From Isoetes taiwanensis (taxonomy: Eukaryota > Streptophyta > Lycopodiopsida > Isoetales > Isoetaceae), in assembly GCA_021234155.1 (NCBI GenBank), contig JAJEKV010000015.1:11060101-11124100 (forward strand): a stretch of DNA of 64,000 bases, read 5' to 3'. A program made the position numbers and the translations under genes. Below, in pieces: positions 48,490-59,679 of the stretch (position 1 is its first letter; each line of letters starts with the position of its first letter). Below the pieces are notes generated by a model. The model did not search any database. It saw nothing but the letters and a program-made list of their open reading frames with translations, and was not told where the DNA came from.

Positions 48490-51314
48490 CTATGAGGCAG
48501 GTGGAAGACTACTCATGATCTGCTGGCAAGTGTCTTCTGCCATGATATACAAGTTTGAGCCTTCTGCATCTGCAATCATGTCAAATTTAGAAAGTCTAAC
48601 AAGATGGCTATATACACTGGCAACTGGTTTGTTCTGCAATAGTTGAAACCTTAGACCACCATCGATTTGTTTGTAATAATGTCCCGTCACAATAACTTCT
48701 TCGACCCCGAATACATTTTCCCATCCATCCTTATAATTTTCTAGCAAAGTATTCTTTGCTTCAGTGCATTTAAGTACATAAAAATCTACCCCTTCTTCCT
48801 TCTTCAGCATTTACAGCAAAATTGTCACCCACTTCTATCATAGAACTCATTACATCATCTTCATCCTCTTCTTCTTCCTCAACATCATACTCATCATTTT
48901 CTTACAAATCATTGCTGTCACCTGTATTCATAGGATCCTTCAACCTCAACTGAATGGTTGCCCAAAAACCAATTTGACTCATATTGATGCATTTATCCCA
49001 CTTAAATTGAATGCAGTAGTTGCAAAAGCATGACAAAGGTCTGTAAGCTACCTTCAAAGAGTTCTTCTTGTCACATGGTCTTATGCAGTGGAGCAATTGA
49101 GTTCCCTTTAAAGTATGGCATTCCAATCTTTCTGATCTATCTATCTTTGAAGACTCTACCTCCCAGAAATACCTGTAACAATATGAACAGCAAGTGCTTT
49201 AAGTGCTGGAAAGTGCTTGAAGTGCTGAAATGTCTGCAATAAAATTGTAAAACACTACAAAATTATACCTTTTGATATCATGATCAGATGGATGATTTTC
49301 AAAGTGCCATTTAAGAAAAGCAACTACCTCCTTTGCACACTGTAGTTTCCATCCATTATACTTCATTTGCTCTTGAGTTAGTATCCTCTTTATAATCGCT
49401 CCAAAGACCATCATGCTCACCTTTCCCATGTGAGCTAGCAAAAAAATTCCATAGAAGATCCTTGCCCATTCTTCCATAAAATCTACCAAGAAAGTGGAAT
49501 GGTCTCGAAGACTTGAATTGTGAAGAACATCCATCACTCCAAAACACATGTTTTTTATATTCAACTCCAATACTTTGCAACCAATCAGCATGCATTTGTA
49601 GACAATCTTGGACATATTCTCAGGTCATGTGTTTTATCATCACTAATATAGAAATGAGTTTCCTTCACAATACCTTGGAGACTTTGTTTCCTTTTTTTCT
49701 TTGGCCAAGTTCTTGTTCTTCTTGCATGAGTTCTCTTCCTCTTTCTTTTTCTTTCTTCTTCTTCTTCCTCTTTCATCCTCCTCAGTAGGTTATATGCACT
49801 AGAATTGACACCGGGTCAAGATGCCAATGACAGATTGAGCTTCTTGTTGGATCTTAAATCCATAATTCTCAAAAAAATCTATGACGTAAACAATGGTATC
49901 ATCTTGAAGTGTTGCCAAGCATTTTCTCAATTCCTTGGCTTGCCAATGAGCTCTATAATTATGAGGTACAAAAGATTTCAAAGTATTTCTTGCATGCTCA
50001 TTAAATTCAAAAAGGGCTACCCAAATTTGTAGGCCAATTTTGTAACCTTTGGAGGTTTCTTAGATGACTTCAATGTCTTCTTTCTTTGGACTTCTACCCC
50101 GCCATGTTAAGGCCAATTTATCAGCTCCTCGATATGGAAGTCATATGATTGAATCATATTTAATGAAGTCACTAAATGCACTTTGCAATCTAATTTGAAA
50201 GTCACTACCTTCTCAAACACTTTCCAATTCACATTGTAAGTCTTGCTCTTATTCCTCTCCTTAGGACATGTTGGCAAACAAGCAATACATTATAGCAAAC
50301 ATGGTAAATAGAAAGCAAAATTATAGGTTTGAAACAAAGGAAACCATGTACTCACTTCTTTAAACCACATTTTGTACAAGTCTGCATCAGACACGCATGC
50401 TTATGCCACTCATCACTCTCATCCTTTGGGCAGACCACCATTCTCCAATAATCACTACTTGATCCGGGATGATGTTCTCCTTAGCCATGCAGATTAGACC
50501 TGGTCCACAAACCTTGCACTGACACTTACAATCCTTATGAACACCATAAGGATCTGTCCTCATATTGTTGATGGCCTGCCTTGCAAATTGTAAGTGCAAA
50601 TGGTATTGGCAACAACAAGTCTCCCTTTCTTGAAGTTTTCTTACATAGCTTGGCTTCAGCTTTTTCAAAAGCCTCATTGGGACATCTTTATATTAGGATG
50701 TTCCTTCTTGAAAGCAAGGTACAATTGTACCTGAACACAATAACAATAATAAATTTAGTTATTTTATAAAGTGAATGAAAGAATTAGTGCACAACATTTC
50801 AAATTTCTGGTCGAAACTATTACCTGTGTAATCTCTAGCAAATGAATAGGATGATCAATTTTATCACCATTTTCAGCCAAATGCTTCCTCACATGCTTCT
50901 TATAAGGTGAGACTCTAGTATTTTCATCCCAAAACTTCCTCACCGTGGATATTTCTTCAGCTGAAAATGCGTCACTTCTTCTCTTCCTTCCAAATATTGA
51001 CCAAGGACCAGCTTCACACTCTGCAAATATACGTCTTCTAAATGCCATGGCAATAGTTTTTCTTGGAACAGATAGAACCCTTGAAATTGCAGATTGATTA
51101 ACCCCTCCCCGTCAAGATGCCGCCATTTGAAGGGTGCTCTTTCTTGCTTGGAGGACATCGGTTGTTCTTTTTGCATTTTTGTGCCCGCATTGTCTCCCCT
51201 AACATTCACAATCATGGTTTTCATTATAGCAATATCCCCGATCCGTACATCCGCTTCCAATGGCAAATGTTTGTTTCTCTTGAAAAGTCTTTGAAGAACT
51301 TTCCCTTTATCCAA
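48490..51314 (-). pseudogene. Divergent DDE-like transposase of the CATG-flanked element
   Basis: Exon-like blocks, read right to left. 51314-50820 carries an HTH-like SAISRVLSVPRKTIAMAFRR and FSAEEISTVRKFWDENTRVS. 50720-50387 carries YLAFKKEHPNIKMS, then LKKLKPSYVRKLQERETCCC with QYHLHLQFARQAINN and CKCQCKVC. 49981-49799 carries VYVIDFFENYGFKIQQEAQS. 49615-49199 carries HVFWSDGCSSQFKSSRPFHF and, across a frame shift, WNFFASSHGKGEHDG, then IIKRILTQEQMKYNG. 48810-48490 carries FYVLKCTEAKNTLLENYKDG and VIVTGHYYKQIDGG. The DFxENY, SDGxxxQFK and HGKGxxDG motifs recur in a family of uncharacterised eukaryotic transposase-like proteins. I cannot assign the superfamily with certainty. At least two frameshifts are seen. 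Confidence 0.6.
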
Positions 51315-51354
51315 ATCCTCGAAACGCGTTCGACAATGTGATTAAAAGAATCAT

Positions 51355-51770
51355 CTAACTCTTTTGAGAGTTCCCGCAATCTTCTTTCACTAAGCAATTG
51401 TTTTTCTTCCTCCGGTTTTGTGGAATGTTTTCCTTTTCCCTTTCTTTCATTCTCTTTCTCGATTCTCTTTTCCTGTTGGCTTCAAATTCCAGATAAATTC
51501 TTCTATTCTGATCATCAAGGCTTTCAGAATTGGCCGTAAAATGGAGGTGCAATGGAAAACTGGAATTGGGATTGGGATTGGGATTGGGATTGGAATTAGA
51601 ATTGAGAATTGCCAGTGAATTTTCAGCCTGGTAACGAAGCTTGGGAAGAATGACAATCCAAGAAAGAAAACTTTCCTCAAGAATCCCGCCAACTTGAGAT
51701 CCCGCCAAACATAAGGATTGCTCTGGCAATTCGCGCGGGGACATCCATGTCATCGATCCCTCCCCAACCG
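51355..51770 (-). CDS. Possible first exon of the transposase, with Asn-Pro/Ser repeats
   Basis: An open minus-strand frame just inside the right TIR begins MTWMSPRELPEQSL. It contains an (Asn-Pro/Ser)n stretch encoded by an ATTGGG hexanucleotide repeat (51563-51600) and ends in a strongly charged region (FEANRKRESRKRMKEREKEN). A basic, low-complexity N-terminus would suit a DNA-binding transposase, but splicing to the next block is not shown. Confidence 0.4.
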
Positions 51771-52328
51771 GAACATGCATACTATTTCTGGAGTAACAAC
51801 CCCCGAGGTTGTTGAACGAAAATTCATCGAGTAGAAAGCACCTCAAGCACCTAAAGCACTTGTCCGGACGGTGCTTTTTAGGTAGCATTATCATATTTAC
51901 ACCCCATGTCAAAACTAATGCAACATAGTCACGACTTTCCACTTGCATCTAGGTACAAAACTGGAGAAACAGTCTGCATGAAGAACACAAATAAAGGCAA
52001 TTACAAAAGCAAGATGTCTCATATCCGCTTAAATCATAGATTCAACCACTCCACATATCCCATCCATTTACAGAAGAAAACATACTCAAAGCCACTTTAC
52101 ATAGATAGAAAAGTGCTTGGGAAATAAAAGAGGAGGATCAAAATAGGTCAACGAATAGTGCAAATTAATGCAACGTTATAAGTGCATCAAAATAATAAGG
52201 GAACCAGAAAATCTCAATTCTAATTCTTAGTCTCAATTTAGAACTTAAACCACAATAAAATTCTAGGAAAATTGGAAAGAAAAGATTGCTTATCTGGAAA
52301 TCGCTAGTACATCAGCACCATCTTTGTC

Positions 52329-52665
52329 TTCCTTGCGCATAAAGCAATGAAATAGAATTGCATGAAGGATACCTAGTTTGGATTGCAAGGAGCACACATG
52401 ATGATCATAAATTGCATAGATGCAACCTCACATCGCACAACACCTCTTATCATCCATTTATCTTTAAACCTGGCACCAAAATATTCTCTACTGCACAGTA
52501 AAATAGAAGTCCATCTATTTTCCTTGCACATAACACAATGACATAGAATTGCATGAAGGATTCCTGGTTTGGATTGCAGGGAACGCATATAATGATCATA
52601 AAAGTGCGTGGATGTAAGCTCACATTGCACCAAAATATCCTCTACTGCACAATAAGGTAGAAGTG
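52329..52665. repeat. Imperfect direct repeat of about 150-190 bases, two copies
   Basis: TTCCTTGCGCATAAAGCAAT... GAATTGCATGAAGGATACC (from 52329) recurs from 52518 as TTCCTTGCACATAACACAAT... AAGGATTCC. Both copies end near CTCTACTGCACA(G/A)TAA. The surrounding 51909-53740 is AT-rich without a recognisable gene. Confidence 0.75.
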
Positions 52666-53745
52666 CTGAAAAATCACGTCCTTACAGGCACCTGGATAGA
52701 CTGTTTGGATAGATTGCTTGAAGAAGAATTCAATGACGAAAAAATCAGGACGAGTCATGGAGGTGCACAACCCCAACCTTCATGATACCAACTCCTGGTC
52801 TCAAAGCAAAGATTACCGCTGAAAGAAGAATAGAGCTGAAGAAATATCCCAGCGGGAAGGGAAGAAATAGTGGATATAACACAAAGTGGAGCTGAATAAG
52901 ACTAATATTGGCTTGGAAACAAAATACAAAGAACAATGGCACTACTAGAAACGTGAGAAAACTAGTACTTGATATGTCTCAAAAGCGCCGTTCAACCATT
53001 TTCCCCTAAAAATCACATCTCACCACTAGATCTCGTGATCTCATGCTCTCTGCAACCCAAATAACACATGCTTCTAAAAATCCAAAACCGCTGCAAAAGA
53101 TCAAATGTAAACTGCTTCAAGAAAATGGGATTGATTGAATAGAGTGCCAATGATTCCAATAAAGACTCCAGCCGATTCCTTCTCTGTATCTCTAAAACAC
53201 TCAGATAATCTAGAGCTAGCCAGAAATCAGCACAGTTGGCAGTTGCAGCCTTAATCGGAATGGAACAGGAGCCCTAAGGCACAGAAAACATAGGAAGAAA
53301 TGGAATCGAAAATGGTTGAGATGTAAACTGCCATAACCTGAACTTCAAAGAACTTTGGGAAGCTGAACGAAATAGGCCCAAAAGCATTTCTAGACCATAT
53401 CCTGCTCTGTGAGATGTTAAGAACCGCAACAAGCAAACCAGCTGTCGAAATAGGCTTCAAAAAGGGCAAGAAAAGATGAAAACCAGGGAAGCAATCCTAC
53501 CGAAAGTGGCCAAAACTGGAAGCAATCCCACCGAAACTGGCTGATCCGTGGGTACCAAAGAAAAGAAGCCGTTGAATTAATGCAAAGAAACCCCTATATT
53601 CCTAAGAAATGAGGGCTGCCGAAACCAAATGCTTGAAAAAGGGCTGCCGAACCAAAGCATTGGTTTCTGCAAAAAGGGGCTGCAAAACAATGCTAAAACG
53701 GCTTCACAAGAAAATAGGAAGATGGCAAAACCGTGGGAAGCAAGG

Positions 53746-53882
53746 GATCAAAACCAAAGCGTGGAGATGAAGATGCGCTGATGAAGAAAAAGGAAAGACT
53801 AGAGGGGTATATGAAAACAAGAAAACCTAACCGTCAGGTAACCTAACTAACTATATGGCACTGGTTTTCGACAATTACATTT
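53746..53882 (+). repeat. Near-identical 140-bp direct repeat, right copy
   Basis: Matches 42683-42826. The match stops abruptly at 53882, where sequence leading into the Ty3 3' region begins. Confidence 0.9.
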
Positions 53883-56378
53883 ATTCGTTCAATAGTTTGT
53901 ATATAAGACATACATAATTATATTTCTCATTCTATCATATTTGTGCGTTCACTCTACACTTTTTTCCATCATATTTTGAAATACTTTTCTTCTTTTGACT
54001 ATCTCGCATCTTTCCCGACCCAGACTGTTATTTCTTAATCATACTTTACATTAACATGTGTAGAGATTCTTATATTTAGATCGCACAGATACATTCTATG
54101 GGGTGCCATTAAGTTGATGTCACTTGGTCGTTGTCCGCCGGTGCTGTGGCTATGCGATCTTCCTGTATTCTAGAAGGGTAGTTGTGACTCCGGTGTCGAC
54201 GGCGTGTGAATAAACAATGATTTCTAAAAGCGCCAACAACGACGCCATCAACTCCGGTTTCGAAGGAAAGCGGCACGGGATACAACCACCAATTGATATC
54301 TCCTAAGTCTTAGATCCGGCAGGGATCATGTAGGCTAGCCTTCATGCAGAGGGATCGGGCTACATGCATCCTAGGGATGAGGATGTGCATATAGGCATGA
54401 TAGGACGCCTCGAGCTTCTTTTAAGGGCCATTATGGGCCCATGTTCTTGTTGTGGTATACGCTACGGTCCACCAAGGACCAATGTTGTGCCTGCTTATGT
54501 ATTATATCTTCAGTGTCGCTTTTGACAGATTATGGTCCTAAATCATGATCTCGTATGATCTATATAGATATCTTTTATATCACCAGCCTAAGTCCGTTCA
54601 ATCTTCCTTTAACTTTCCTTTTACGTAGCCATCTAACCCAGTGCTGAGGAAAGCATAACTCATTATGTCCTTTCCACATAACATTAATTACCATTCAACT
54701 CTCGCACAGTTATGAATTGCACATTACGCGTCATTTCAAACTTGATCACTTTGAACATGACAACTTTTGTGTGGCTTATAATTTCGCGTCACCTCTTTAA
54801 GGTGGGGAGACTTGCTTCCAACATGTCATGTGTTGGCCTAGAGTAAGAATAGTCTTGATGCTGAGGACAACATCATTTTCAAGATGGGGAGAATGTGACG
54901 TTCCACATATTTATACGCCTTTTGGGTATAAATACATGACACGTCACTATGAATAATTAATGGTGCATTAATTATTCATAAACTAAGGGTAGCTATGTTA
55001 ATTATTAATTGTTAAGGTGGAAACATAACCATAAACCCTAATTCGAATTTAGAGCTTAACCTAATATTAAAAGGGGTTAAACTATTAAATTAATTAATAA
55101 TAACCAATCCAGAGTTGCCACCTGGCCCAAATCGATTGGGCAAGGCAGGCTTGCTAATTTGGGACACCCAAATTGGGGCTTCCCCAATTTGGCCCCAATT
55201 AGAATTGGGGGAGATTGGTGGAGGAGGAGTTGTTGTTCAACCTTGGTTCCAGCCAGAAGGATAGAGAATCAGAGAGATAGCTATGATACCAGTTAGTTTT
55301 AGCATTAGCTTGTATTCTTCTGACCCTTGTTTGAGTAGATGGATGATTAGATTCTATTCTATGATCTATTTATGATGATGATGGATGTTTGTATCTGATT
55401 GCTGTTTTCTCTTTCTGTTCCTCCTGTGTTGTATTGGATTAAGGGGGGTAGAGACCTAAAGGCTATCTAGATTTAGTGATGCTCCTAGCTAGAACCCCTT
55501 AAATCCCAGTAATTGCGGCCTCTGCACAAGAGCCCACTTGGCTGTGGATGTTATGATGTGATTCAGCACCAAATAACGAGTATAATGGTGAATCGGGGTG
55601 GAGTCTTGCCTAGCGCGGCTACAGGACTCCTACAATGTCCTAGGCTTATAGCCAGTCACTGAGAGGGCTGGATATGGGTCTGACACTCCTTGGGTCGCAG
55701 GGGGTGTGCCTGAATGGACGCCCTGGACGCGAACGGGCAGGTGAGCCAGCCTTTAGATTTAGGGGAGTAAGTTGGGTACGGATGGGGGGGTCACTGACGT
55801 GGCACGTATTCACTAGCACACCCAGAGATCCATCATGCTCGGGGAGGGGATGCCTCTCTGATTTGCCTCATCGGACCGGGAAGATGTAACCCAGAGTAGT
55901 CTCATAGGGTGATTCCATGGGATTGCGTCTCCAAAAGGCTACAATCACGCCATACCATGTTTTAGCCTATCTGTAAAGTGTGCACAGGAGGGGCAGATGG
56001 AATAGATTACCCTAGCCATTGTTCTATGCCAGCCAACGCCATGTTATACTTCTATCTGCTGTTAATCAGAGGCCTTGATTGTCAGTCAACCCCCATGAGT
56101 CTGAGCCCGGGGTAGAGCCCTTTATGGCATTTCCGTTGTTATGTTGGTATACTGTTGTATTCATATTAATTGATGATGATGAGCCACCCTTCGTCGTGGT
56201 ATATTATTAATTTGTATTCTTGCCAGGTGCTAACATGTATGTACGCTTCCGGACACTTGGCCATCACAAGTGGTCCGAGACAGACGAAGGGCCTTTTTGT
56301 GGTGATGGAGTCGCCATGGGAGGGGAGTTTCTTGTGTTTATACGATGGGAGTATCATATAGGTCCGGGGAGCGTCACA
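53883..56378 (+). mobile_element. 5'-truncated Ty3-type element: internal 3' region plus 3' LTR
   Basis: About 1 kb of non-coding internal sequence leads to CTGAGGACAACATCATTTTC and the polypurine tract AAGATGGGGAGAA (54881-54893), a typical plant Ty3 arrangement. The LTR follows immediately at 54894-56378. Pol is missing, and 53883 coincides with the end of the 140-bp repeat, so the left part was lost there. Confidence 0.75.
54894..56378 (+). repeat. Complete 1485-bp LTR
   Basis: Starts TGTGACG and ends CGTCACA, a perfect 7-bp terminal inverted repeat of the TG...CA type. It directly follows a polypurine tract. A TATA box (TATAAATA, 54927-54934) lies 33 bases inside. The next five bases (TCGTA) would be the target duplication, but the left copy is lost. 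ORFs inside the LTR are not supported as genes. Confidence 0.85.
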
Positions 56379-56399
56379 TCGTAGGATCATTTTAGCCTG

Positions 56400-56790
56400 G
56401 ATTGGGGGATCTCGGAGGTTTGATCCCAGAGGACGGGATCCCTCGTACATGTGAACCCAGAGGACAGAATCCCAGCTTACTGCGTAGTTACTACGCAAAA
56501 CTGCCGCCCTTTATAAGGAAAATTAGAGCTTTTTTTCAGTTCATTTTTCTCCCTCAACTCTCCACCAAATCGGATGGGATAACTTCAGGCATGGTCGGAA
56601 TGGGTTGGAGAAGAGCATTAGGTAGAAGCCAAGGAGGAATCGAAGCGAGCGCCACTGCTATCAGAGATCAACCATGGGGCAAAAAATTGGCCCTAAAACG
56701 CAATCAACCATTAACTGCGCAGTTAATGGTGGGATCTCGAAGGAGGGGATCCCGTTGTCTGCGAGGTCATGAAGGAGGGGATCTCCCAAG
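56400..56790. repeat. GATC-box repeat patch related to the MULE ends
   Basis: Contains TTTGATCCCAGAGGACGGG and GATCCCTCGTACATG (56419-56450), then AGGAGGGGATCCCGTT and GAAGGAGGGGATCTCC (56735-56790). It also holds the palindrome ATTAACTGCGCAGTTAAT (~56709-56726). The boxes match the MULE arrays at 9083-9525 and 13934-14865 although this site is outside that element. Confidence 0.6.
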
Positions 56791-57218
56791 ACTGAATCCA
56801 ATCCAGGGTAAGATTATCTCATGCCGTCCATCAACTATCTTAAGTGGTACAAAGTATAAAGGAAGGTGAGCGATCAACAATGTTTGTACAAAGGTCAACA
56901 TCAAGACAAAAGGCCAATCCAGTTAATAAATTTCTGACTTCGAGTTTCATTGTGACTTACCTCTTGCCTTTGTATCTTCAAGTTGGGACGTGCCCAAATT
57001 GTGTTTCTCTAGGCTTAGCCCCTTGGCATGCAGCCTATCTCCAAATTAGGTGCCGCCAAATTTGAAGGTAGTTTGATTTTTTGTGGGTGATAAACTAGCC
57101 CCTAAGGGCCCTGCCATTTATTTCCAAATTGGGTTATTGCCCAATTTGGGAGCTCTACTTTTTAAATGACCGATATATTACAGTTTGAGAGACTGGCTGT
57201 TTTAGACCTAAAAAATAT

Positions 57219-57849
57219 GTGTCCTTATATAGTTTGAATGCTACTTCGTGCACTGATGTTGAATCTTTACTTTTACTATTGATATCTAGGAGGTGCTTTT
57301 CTCGGAAGCACCCCTTCTATCGCCAATTACAGATACAATACTTTTGGAGAGGCCAAGGGATCCTTCTTTCTCTAAAGACGGGAGAATGCATGCTATCAGA
57401 GTGCCAAGGAGACACCAATAACTTTAAAGAGAAGGCGTATGGAAGAAAACACTTGTGCAACAACTGTAAACAAGAATGTCTCAATGCCAATCGCTGACAA
57501 TAATGCTGCTATATCACCAAGAGTTGATGAAAGTGGGACACCGCTAAGCAGATATACCTTGATTGACATAATTTGTGAGGTTTGGCATTTTGGTAGTGCA
57601 ATTGCAGGCAAGGGGTTCATCTCTCTGAATGATTTCAAAGATGTCGTATGCGTCCAATACTTGAGGATGAAGTTTATGGATGTGACTATTGCAGAGGGTT
57701 TTCTGCTCTCTACGGATGTGAAACTGTGTTGCATGGTTTATCTCTATCATTTTAAGTCTGGCATGCTTATGAGATGGAACAATGAATATAATTTGGTAAA
57801 CAGTATCAAAGTCTTCCACGTCTCGAGTCAAAAGAAGCGAAGAGCTTGA
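57219..57849 (+). other. Unrecognised open frames, probably one decayed gene
   Basis: Two overlapping frames (57219-57497 and 57439-57849) encode a Cys-rich first part (KHLCNNCKQECLNANR) and a second part with SRYTLIDIICEVWHFGSAIA and MKFMDVTIAEGFLLSTDVKL. No family was recognised. The region between 56870 and 58690 otherwise shows only short frames. Confidence 0.25.
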
Positions 57850-58689
57850 CGAATTGTTGTCTAACATTGGCAGTTAGGAGGTAGAAAAGCATCCAAACTA
57901 TGAGAAGCGAAACACACAATGCACAGTTAGCCTAGAAGTATCGAAAGACATTGTACTGCAGATTGAGATGCTGTGGAAAGTTCTCACGAAGTGAAATCAT
58001 CAACATGAGGAAAAACTTCTATTCCATGAAAATCCTCTGATCAAGTCATCTACGTGTATGACATATTTGGGAGAAACATGAAAGGTTACCATGTCTAAAG
58101 GCTAATGCTACATGGCAAAATTATATATGAAAGAACATGGTACATAGATTTGGAGATCTCCAAGTCAAGATGTCTTAAATGGAAGGCACAATATCAAGAG
58201 GGACCTCGTAAAGCTGAGCATGGGAACCGTGGCACATTGAAACCTCCGACCTCTACAGTAGCCTAAGCAGTTTTCTCCACTTTTGAGAAAGAAAACTGTT
58301 AATCCATGCCATATCGAAGCAGGAGGAACAAGGATGGTATCTGTAAGAACATCAAAAAAATTACCTCGTACGTTTATGATAAGCTGCATTCTTGAGGAGG
58401 TCAATGCAGAGGTTGTTGCACTGACATGCAAGAAGGTCTCCTTCCCTGGGTTTATATCAAGTCCCAGTTTTTGGGACGTCACAGTTGCAAGAAAAATATC
58501 ATTTTCCAAATGTGACTGACATATGCGAGGTTATTTGCATGAAGCTGTTGAAGATAAAATATGCAATAATAAGGAACCTACTTCATGAACAAAGAAGGCA
58601 GGAAGTTGTATGTAATATTCACAACAACATGGATCAAGCAGAGACAATGATACTGAAATTGGAGCAACCAGGGAAGTCTTTTCAGATCC

Positions 58690-59470
58690 TACCTTGTGTA
58701 TCTAGGTGTGTTTGACGAGATTGAGGAATTCATGATGCCTGACCACACGCATGAGGATATCGATGGATTGTTTGGGAATTTGTCATCATCATTGAAAAGG
58801 GTTGAGGTGCTGGTTTGAATGCAATCTAAAGGCACCAGCACCCTATGTTATTCATAAAGTGCAAAAAGGGTTCATCAAGGGATACATTCGGGATGGTGAT
58901 GACAGATTGATAAGCCACACTTATAGTACCTTAGCATTCAAATTTGCTCTGTATGGAGAGTGCCAGTCATGTACCACAAGGCGAGACCGAGCTTTTTAGA
59001 ATGGCTATCAGCAGGATGAATAAGGATGTAGAAGAAGAAACAAGATGGGAAACCCTTGATGCCACAGGAGAACCCTAAATTATTGCCACCCAAGGAGTCA
59101 GTTAAAGTCCTAGGCCATCTACACAATAGTATCCACAAGCATATCCTCCATTGGGTTGCAATCTCAAGAAATAACAAGGGCAACCTAGAGCAAGTCAACT
59201 ATTCGACACAATTTACCCCACGATCGAGTATTGGATGCAGCCTTTACAATAGTTAGGAAAGAAAGCATTGAGGGATTTTACAAGAACTTCTGGCCACAAA
59301 CTAGGCATGTGCCGACTGACCTCCAGATGCAGTTGTTGTAGTGGAGCCACTTGCAAGCATCACTCCTGCTTATAATGGTCCTTGGAAAGACATACCCACA
59401 CTGCAATTTAATCCGTTCAAAGACCTACAGAAAGGTATGTTTGTTCAGGCACGGTTCGGCAATGCCTTGT
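58690..59470 (+). pseudogene. DUF7869-like transposase relic
   Basis: The reading runs through several frames: YLGVFDEIEEFMMPDHTHED with IDGLFGNLSSSLKR (58690-58800), then VIHKVQKGFIKGYIRDGDDR and LISHTYSTLAFKF (58850-58950). Next come GKPLMPQENPKLLPPKESVK (59045-59110) and HKHILHWVAISRNNKGNLEQ (59135-59195). The (G/D)HTHEDID signature, followed by a Phe-Lys-x-Tyr-Ile block and a Pro-rich Lys-Pro-Leu-Pro block, recalls a family of uncharacterised transposase-like proteins (DUF7869-type) common in non-flowering plants and algae. Many stops are present. Confidence 0.5.
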
Positions 59471-59679
59471 ACCCTATTTAGATGGGGTATACTATTGAAG
59501 AGCCTCAGATGGATAATATAAAGGAAAACTTCGAGACCATTCAGTTGACTTGGTGGGAGCTAGTCCTAGTGAGAAACCAATTATATCCGTCTAATTAATT
59601 TGTTGGAAGAAAAAATTCAGGTCAACAATAGCCAGTGATCGCATTGACATAGAGGCCATTGACTTTGCGTAGGTCACCC

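Larger units (their letters stand above)
44671..51908. mobile_element. 7.2-kb DNA transposon with CATG flanks carrying a phosphatase ORF
   Basis: The left end reads GGGTGTAAATATGGTAATGC from 44675, and the right end is its inverted copy GCATTATCATATTTACACCC ending at 51904. Both are flanked by CATG (44671-44674, 51905-51908). A 4-bp duplication is used by Sola-type transposons, but CATG is palindromic, so it could instead be part of the TIR. Just inside, both ends carry GCACCTAAAGCACTTG-type subterminal repeats in inverted orientation. Contents: a decayed plus-strand gene, an intact phosphatase ORF (+) and a spliced, decayed transposase (-) that converges on it. Confidence 0.75.

Noticed and set aside
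51540-51640. An Asn-Pro repeat protein domain
   Set aside because: The repeat comes from a short ATTGGG hexanucleotide expansion within a low-complexity exon, not a recognised fold.
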